The notes under the pieces were generated by a model. The model saw only the letters and a program-made list of their open reading frames with translations, was not told the DNA's origin and did not search any database. A stretch of DNA of 64,000 nt from Brevibacillus laterosporus LMG 15441 (GTDB lineage: Bacteria > Bacillota > Bacilli > Brevibacillales > Brevibacillaceae): positions 673,501-737,500 of the forward strand of contig NZ_CP007806.1 in assembly GCF_000219535.2 (NCBI RefSeq). The letters run 5' to 3'. Positions 60,221 through 64,000 of this stretch are shown piece by piece. The translations under genes were made by a program, and so were the position numbers. Every line of letters begins with the position of its first letter. The first letter of the stretch is position 1.

Positions 60221-60661
60221 ATGATGCAACAAGTCGAGAGAGCTGTCGAGATTTTAAAGAATCAAGGTGTTCGTATGACTCCGCAACGTCATGCCATATT
60301 AGCGTATTTACTTGAGACGATGACTCATCCAACTGCTGATGAAATTTATAAAGCATTGGAAGGGAAATTTCCTAATATGAGCGTGGCAACCATCTATAAT
60401 AACCTGCGAGTATTTAAAGAAGCGGGGTTGGTTCGCGAATTAACATACGGAGATGCTTCCAGTCGATTCGATGCGAATGTAGAAGATGAACATTATCACA
60501 TTATTTGTTCTGAGTGCGGGGCTATTCAGGATTTTCACTTCCCGTACTTGTCTCAGGTAGAGGCAGCAGCCTGTGAACAAGCTAACTTTCATATTTCTGG
60601 GCATCGTATGGAAGTTTATGGTGTATGCCAAAGCTGTCAAGAAAATAAGCCAAAGCAATAA
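60221..60661 (+). CDS. perR: peroxide-responsive repressor PerR (Fur family)
   Basis: 146 residues. Winged-helix GVRMTPQRHAILAYL and MSVATIYNNLRVF, regulatory-metal ligands in YGDASSRFDAN and DEHYHII, and structural zinc Cys pairs CSEC and CQSC. Strongly like B. subtilis PerR. ATG at 60221 chosen with GAGG nine bases upstream; ATG at 60215 or 60224 also possible. The next two backbone genes (ygzB and ygxA) fit PerR's B. subtilis context. Confidence 0.93.
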   Translation: MMQQVERAVEILKNQGVRMTPQRHAILAYLLETMTHPTADEIYKALEGKFPNMSVATIYNNLRVFKEAGLVRELTYGDASSRFDANVEDEHYHIICSECGAIQDFHFPYLSQVEAAACEQANFHISGHRMEVYGVCQSCQENKPKQ

Positions 60662-60672
60662 CAAGCGTTTGG

Positions 60673-60721
60673 GAAGAACTCTTCATGTCAGTTGTATGAG
60701 ACGTGCAGGGTTCTTTTTTTG
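60673..60721 (+). terminator. intrinsic terminator after perR
   Basis: AAGAACTCT / AGGGTTCTT arms with a loop of about 25 bases, then TTTTTTG. Confidence 0.65.
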
Positions 60722-60927
60722 TATATTTTGATAGCATAATTGGCATGGCGGACGTATAAGCTCCATTAAACCGCATTCTGAGCAATAAAGAACCAGTGGC
60801 TATACATAATAGGATTCGACATTTTATGAATTTTACCGCAAAATGTACAGAAGTTTGTAACCAAATAGCTTTGAAAACTGTCTCTATAATGAAGAACAAA
60901 CAGAACTGAGATACATTGGGAGGAGTC

Positions 60928-62664
60928 ATGAGCATACATGTAGAGACGTCACAACGTCCAAGGCGAAAAAGAAGAAGGAATAGGCTTCTTCCTAAGTTGC
61001 TATTTTTGGTCATACTTGCTGTAGTAGGATATTTTATCTGGATGTATGTACAATACGGTAGTCATCAGCGAGTTATTCCATATGATGGGCGCCAACAGGT
61101 AATCGTACATAAAGGAAAGGCAGTTTTGCAATCCTATCAAATGAAAGAGGACGAGGTCCTGTTGCCTTTTTCATTTTTAAAGGAACAAATCGACCAGCAC
61201 TTATTCTGGGATGAACCTAGTCGCTCTGTTATCATTACTACCAAAGATAAAGTTATCCAAATGCCGAGCGAAAAATTACAAGCATTTGTTAATAAAAAAC
61301 CAGTTGATTTACGTGTGCCTGTCACAATTATTGACGGGGAAAAATACGTTCCGGTTAGCCCGTTAGAAAAAATATATGGTATTCATTTGCGGAAAATGGA
61401 AGGCAAAGATATTATTTCAGTGGAAAACAACGGCGATACCATTCAGCAAGGACAGGTTATCTCTGAAAAAGATAAGACATTACCAATGAGATTAGATGCA
61501 ACTAAAGAAAGTCCCATTGTCTCTGATCTTGTAGACGGTCAAAAGGTAACAATCTTAAACGAAACAAACGGCTGGTATCATCTTTTATCGAATGAAGGGG
61601 TCCTTGGTTATTTGCCAATGGATCAGGTTAAGAAATTAGATTCTTATCAGGTAGAAGTGAATGTTGATACTCCAAAGGAAAGAAATACTGCATGGAAGCC
61701 GGACGGACAAAAATTAAATGTGGTTTGGGAGCAAGTGGTTAACCGAAATCCTAAATTGGATAGCATCCCTAAAATGTCAGGATTACATGTGGTAGCTCCT
61801 ACTTGGTTTGAATTAAAAGACGCCAAAGGAACGGTTGGCAATAAAGCAGATGCTTCTTATGTCAGATGGGCTCATCGCGAAGGATATAAAGTATGGGCAG
61901 TTGTATCTAATGGATTTAATCCAGACTGGACTAAGTCAATGCTATCTGATTTTGAAACTCGTCAAAAGATGATTACACAGATTGTGCAATATGCTAATCT
62001 GTATCAGGTTGACGGGATCAATATCGATTTTGAGGATGTCTATTTAGATGACAAGCAGCGATTTGTTCAATTTGTTCGCGAATTAACGCCATATTTACAT
62101 GAGCAGGAGTTAACGGTGTCTGTTGATGTTACCATGATGCATGGGAGCGATCGTTGGTCTAATTTCTTAGATCGCAAAGCTTTAGCTGAAGCAGTGGATT
62201 ACACGATGCTGATGGCTTACGACGAACATTGGGGCTCTAGCCCTGTAGCAGGTTCTGTAGCGTCACTGCCATGGGTAGAGAACGGCTTGAAGCAAGTGTT
62301 GACGGAAGTGCCTAAGGAGAAGCTTTTACTAGGTATGCCTTTCTACACCCGTTTATGGAAGGAAGTAAAGCAAGATGATGGCAGTGTAAAGGTGTCCTCA
62401 CGCGCTTTGTACATGTCGGGGGCTAAAAAGTGGATGGAGGAGCGTAATCTAAAAGCCACTTATGATGAGGCTACTGGACAAAATTATGTGAGCTATTTTG
62501 ATAAACAAGAAAACGCGACATACAAGATGTGGCTAGAAGATGAGACTTCACTCAAAAAGCGGATTGAGGTTTCCAAAAAATATGATTTGGCAGGAGTTGC
62601 CTCATGGCGCCGTGGCTTTGAGGAGCCAGAGATTTGGCAGCATATTCATAGCAATTTAAATTAA
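60928..62664 (+). CDS. GH18 family protein with stalk and SH3-like domains
   Basis: 578 residues. A basic cytoplasmic N-terminus and one transmembrane anchor (about 24-42), then a copper-amine-oxidase-N-like (stalk) domain (about 55-155), an SH3-type domain (about 185-240, ETNGWYHLLSNEGVLGYLP) and a GH18 TIM barrel (about 270-575) with the catalytic DGINIDFEDV (DxxDxDxE) motif. Probably a spore or cell-wall glycosidase of the YvbX/YaaH/CotE-like group rather than a chitinase. ATG at 60928 follows GGGAGGAG closely. Between perR and ygzB this gene is absent in B. subtilis. Confidence 0.88.
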   Translation: MSIHVETSQRPRRKRRRNRLLPKLLFLVILAVVGYFIWMYVQYGSHQRVIPYDGRQQVIVHKGKAVLQSYQMKEDEVLLPFSFLKEQIDQHLFWDEPSRSVIITTKDKVIQMPSEKLQAFVNKKPVDLRVPVTIIDGEKYVPVSPLEKIYGIHLRKMEGKDIISVENNGDTIQQGQVISEKDKTLPMRLDATKESPIVSDLVDGQKVTILNETNGWYHLLSNEGVLGYLPMDQVKKLDSYQVEVNVDTPKERNTAWKPDGQKLNVVWEQVVNRNPKLDSIPKMSGLHVVAPTWFELKDAKGTVGNKADASYVRWAHREGYKVWAVVSNGFNPDWTKSMLSDFETRQKMITQIVQYANLYQVDGINIDFEDVYLDDKQRFVQFVRELTPYLHEQELTVSVDVTMMHGSDRWSNFLDRKALAEAVDYTMLMAYDEHWGSSPVAGSVASLPWVENGLKQVLTEVPKEKLLLGMPFYTRLWKEVKQDDGSVKVSSRALYMSGAKKWMEERNLKATYDEATGQNYVSYFDKQENATYKMWLEDETSLKKRIEVSKKYDLAGVASWRRGFEEPEIWQHIHSNLN

Positions 62665-62668
62665 TATG

Positions 62669-62705
62669 AAAAAAAGGCAGGAGATTTTCTCGCTGCCTTT
62701 TTTTA
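62669..62705. terminator. bidirectional terminator
   Basis: AAAAAGGCAG / CTGCCTTTTTTT hairpin. Confidence 0.85.
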
Positions 62706-62754
62706 TTCTATGTGATGAGGAAAGAGCATGGCGGGCTGTTGATTTTGTACTACT

Positions 62755-63171
62755 TTAAGAACGTATCTTTTGTTCAAGAGAAGATGGAGGTTCTGGAGTA
62801 TCCTCTTCTAGTAAAAGTGGTTGGCCGCAAAACATACAAGCATCTTCTTTTCCCAGCATTTTAGTTACTTTGCCACAAGAAGGGCACTGCACCTGTGGGG
62901 ATGTTGTTGAGACCATACCGGATACCATATATAAAACGGTACTGACCATCATCATCAGAAAGCCGATAATCAGGATGATGGTAAAAGTCATATGAGAGCC
63001 TTTGAGCTGTTGACTAAGCGTGCCAAGCAATGGAATGTCGACAAACCATTTGAATAAATAACCGGCAAAAGATATATACCCTATGTACATGAGGATGATA
63101 CCGATCAGCATATTCCAATTAGCCCATCCACGAATTCGCTTAATCTTACTTAAACGGTCTACATTTTTCAT
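62755..63171 (-). CDS. ygzB: YgzB family (UPF0295) membrane protein
   Basis: 138 residues. Two transmembrane helices (about 20-40 and 60-85) and a C-terminal zinc ribbon (CPSCG and CMFCG). Function unknown. In B. subtilis ygzB lies between perR and ygxA. ATG at 63171 with GGGAGG upstream (minus strand). Confidence 0.88.
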   Translation of the reverse strand: MKNVDRLSKIKRIRGWANWNMLIGIILMYIGYISFAGYLFKWFVDIPLLGTLSQQLKGSHMTFTIILIIGFLMMMVSTVLYMVSGMVSTTSPQVQCPSCGKVTKMLGKEDACMFCGQPLLLEEDTPEPPSSLEQKIRS

Positions 63172-63415
63172 AAGTGCATACCTCCCGTTGTCAGTATAGC
63201 ATAAGGATTCAAAAAAGTTTTATAGTTATTTCCATAGTCAGGATATTGTAATGTGCTTGTTAATGGTTAAGCATACTCATTCTGATCAAGGTTGTTTTTG
63301 CAAAAGATGTAACTTTAATAGAGAAGAAGGAAACTTTCCCGATATAGCGAACCTGTTAAGGAGTTAAGGCTTTCGTGATTATATAGTAAGAAATCTGGAT
63401 GGGGGGTGGGGAGTG
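63172..63415. other. divergent intergenic region between ygzB and ygxA-like gene
   Basis: No gene seen; leader of both genes. Confidence 0.4.
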
Positions 63416-64000
63416 GTGAAAGAGAGCTTGTTGGAATATCATCAGCAGTATTTATGGGAAAAGACCATGGATACGGATGTTTTGTCTGTAATGGCTATCG
63501 AGCAAGCCGAAAAGATTGAACTTCTTTCAGAAGGTGTTGACCTCATATCCTTTATTATTGTTAATGATCACGAACCTAATTGGCTGGTCAAACAGTACCA
63601 ATTTAAAAAAATTGCAATGGAGGAGCACACTGTTAGTCAGTGGCAAATTCAGCAATGGTGTTTGCAAGGGGCTCCTAAACGAGCAAGACAGCTTTTGAAA
63701 CAGGCAGATATGATCTTTGATAAATCTAATTTTATGAAAGATAAAATGTCCTGTCTTCTCCAATTGCCAAGAGAGAGGAAAAAGCAACTTATTTATAAAC
63801 ACTATATGGCGGTATTACATCATTTCTCTCAAGCTAAGGAACTATTGCAGCAACAAAAGATACCAGACTCTTTTCAGAATGCTTTACAAGCTTTGTTTCA
63901 CTGGGCATGTCTTGAGCTAGTAGAAGCTGACGAGATATTTGATGAGCCTGTATTTTATAAGGTAAAAACAATAGCTCCTACGGTGTATAAGTTATATGAA
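63416..64000 (+). CDS. ygxA: nucleotidyltransferase-like protein (YgxA-like), cut by window end
   Basis: GTG at 63416 (or 63413) preceded by GGGGGGTGGGG, open for 195 codons to the edge with no stop. The product starts MKESLLEYHQQYLW and has a conserved-looking helical region (WCLQGAPKRARQLLKQADMIF, MAVLHHFSQAKELL). Identification as YgxA rests mainly on position beside perR-ygzB and on size; the catalytic part of the family cannot be fully judged from the visible piece. Confidence 0.7.
   Translation, partial: MKESLLEYHQQYLWEKTMDTDVLSVMAIEQAEKIELLSEGVDLISFIIVNDHEPNWLVKQYQFKKIAMEEHTVSQWQIQQWCLQGAPKRARQLLKQADMIFDKSNFMKDKMSCLLQLPRERKKQLIYKHYMAVLHHFSQAKELLQQQKIPDSFQNALQALFHWACLELVEADEIFDEPVFYKVKTIAPTVYKLYE

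Overview
The window looks like a chromosomal segment of a low-GC, spore-forming Firmicute of the Bacillales, most probably Brevibacillus (possibly B. laterosporus). This rests on SD-rich translation starts with frequent TTG/GTG codons, sigma-A promoters, an NTTRR-F1 (exosporium-type) domain, YneF, YhfH, YgzB and YfhP family proteins, PerR, LiaFSR, and FMN and c-di-AMP riboswitches. The species call is inference. Nothing indicates a plasmid or an intact prophage.

Left part (1-31.6 kb), mostly stand-alone accessory functions: a DHA2 drug exporter, an Asp/Glu-type racemase, an EamA exporter, a decayed collagen-like surface protein, formate-THF ligase (fhs), a GIY-YIG protein, an MFS exporter and an ABC-F ATPase behind a probable attenuator leader. 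Then come a pseudouridine synthase, a monofunctional peptidoglycan glycosyltransferase, a TetR-controlled paired SMR exporter, an OmpR-type two-component system and a c-di-AMP-riboswitch-controlled NlpC/P60 enzyme. A cell-envelope stress operon follows (LiaI-like, PspA, methyltransferase, LiaF, LiaS, LiaR). After it lie a metallophosphatase, a holin/amidase-like pair, yneF, a TauE-type permease, sodA and a CDF metal exporter.

Right part (31.6-64 kb): the backbone order resembles, from memory, the B. subtilis yfhP-mutY-fabL-ygaC-ygaD-gsaB-bcp-perR-ygzB-ygxA region. Inserted modules include a cluster of very small proteins on the minus strand (34.06-34.77 kb), MFS plus lipoprotein, YugP-type protease, a large glutamate synthase with a candidate cre site in its promoter, a three-gene ABC-2 exporter, FMN riboswitch-ribU, an IS3-family element (52392-53670), HAD phosphatase, ArsR-type regulator, M42 peptidase, methyltransferase, cobalamin adenosyltransferase, an atypical SDR, nth and a GH18 protein.

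Most notable observations: (i) an ABC-F gene behind a promoter, an 11-codon leader ORF and an intrinsic terminator; (ii) a TetR gene whose only plausible start is ATA; (iii) four small ORFs with good SD sites, two of them YrzI-like; (iv) an IS element inserted inside the terminator of ribU; (v) a c-di-AMP riboswitch placed so close to its gene that a terminator does not fit; (vi) a methyltransferase in the position of liaG in a lia operon; (vii) a collagen-like protein gene with a legible decay path. The last gene (ygxA-like) runs off the right edge.
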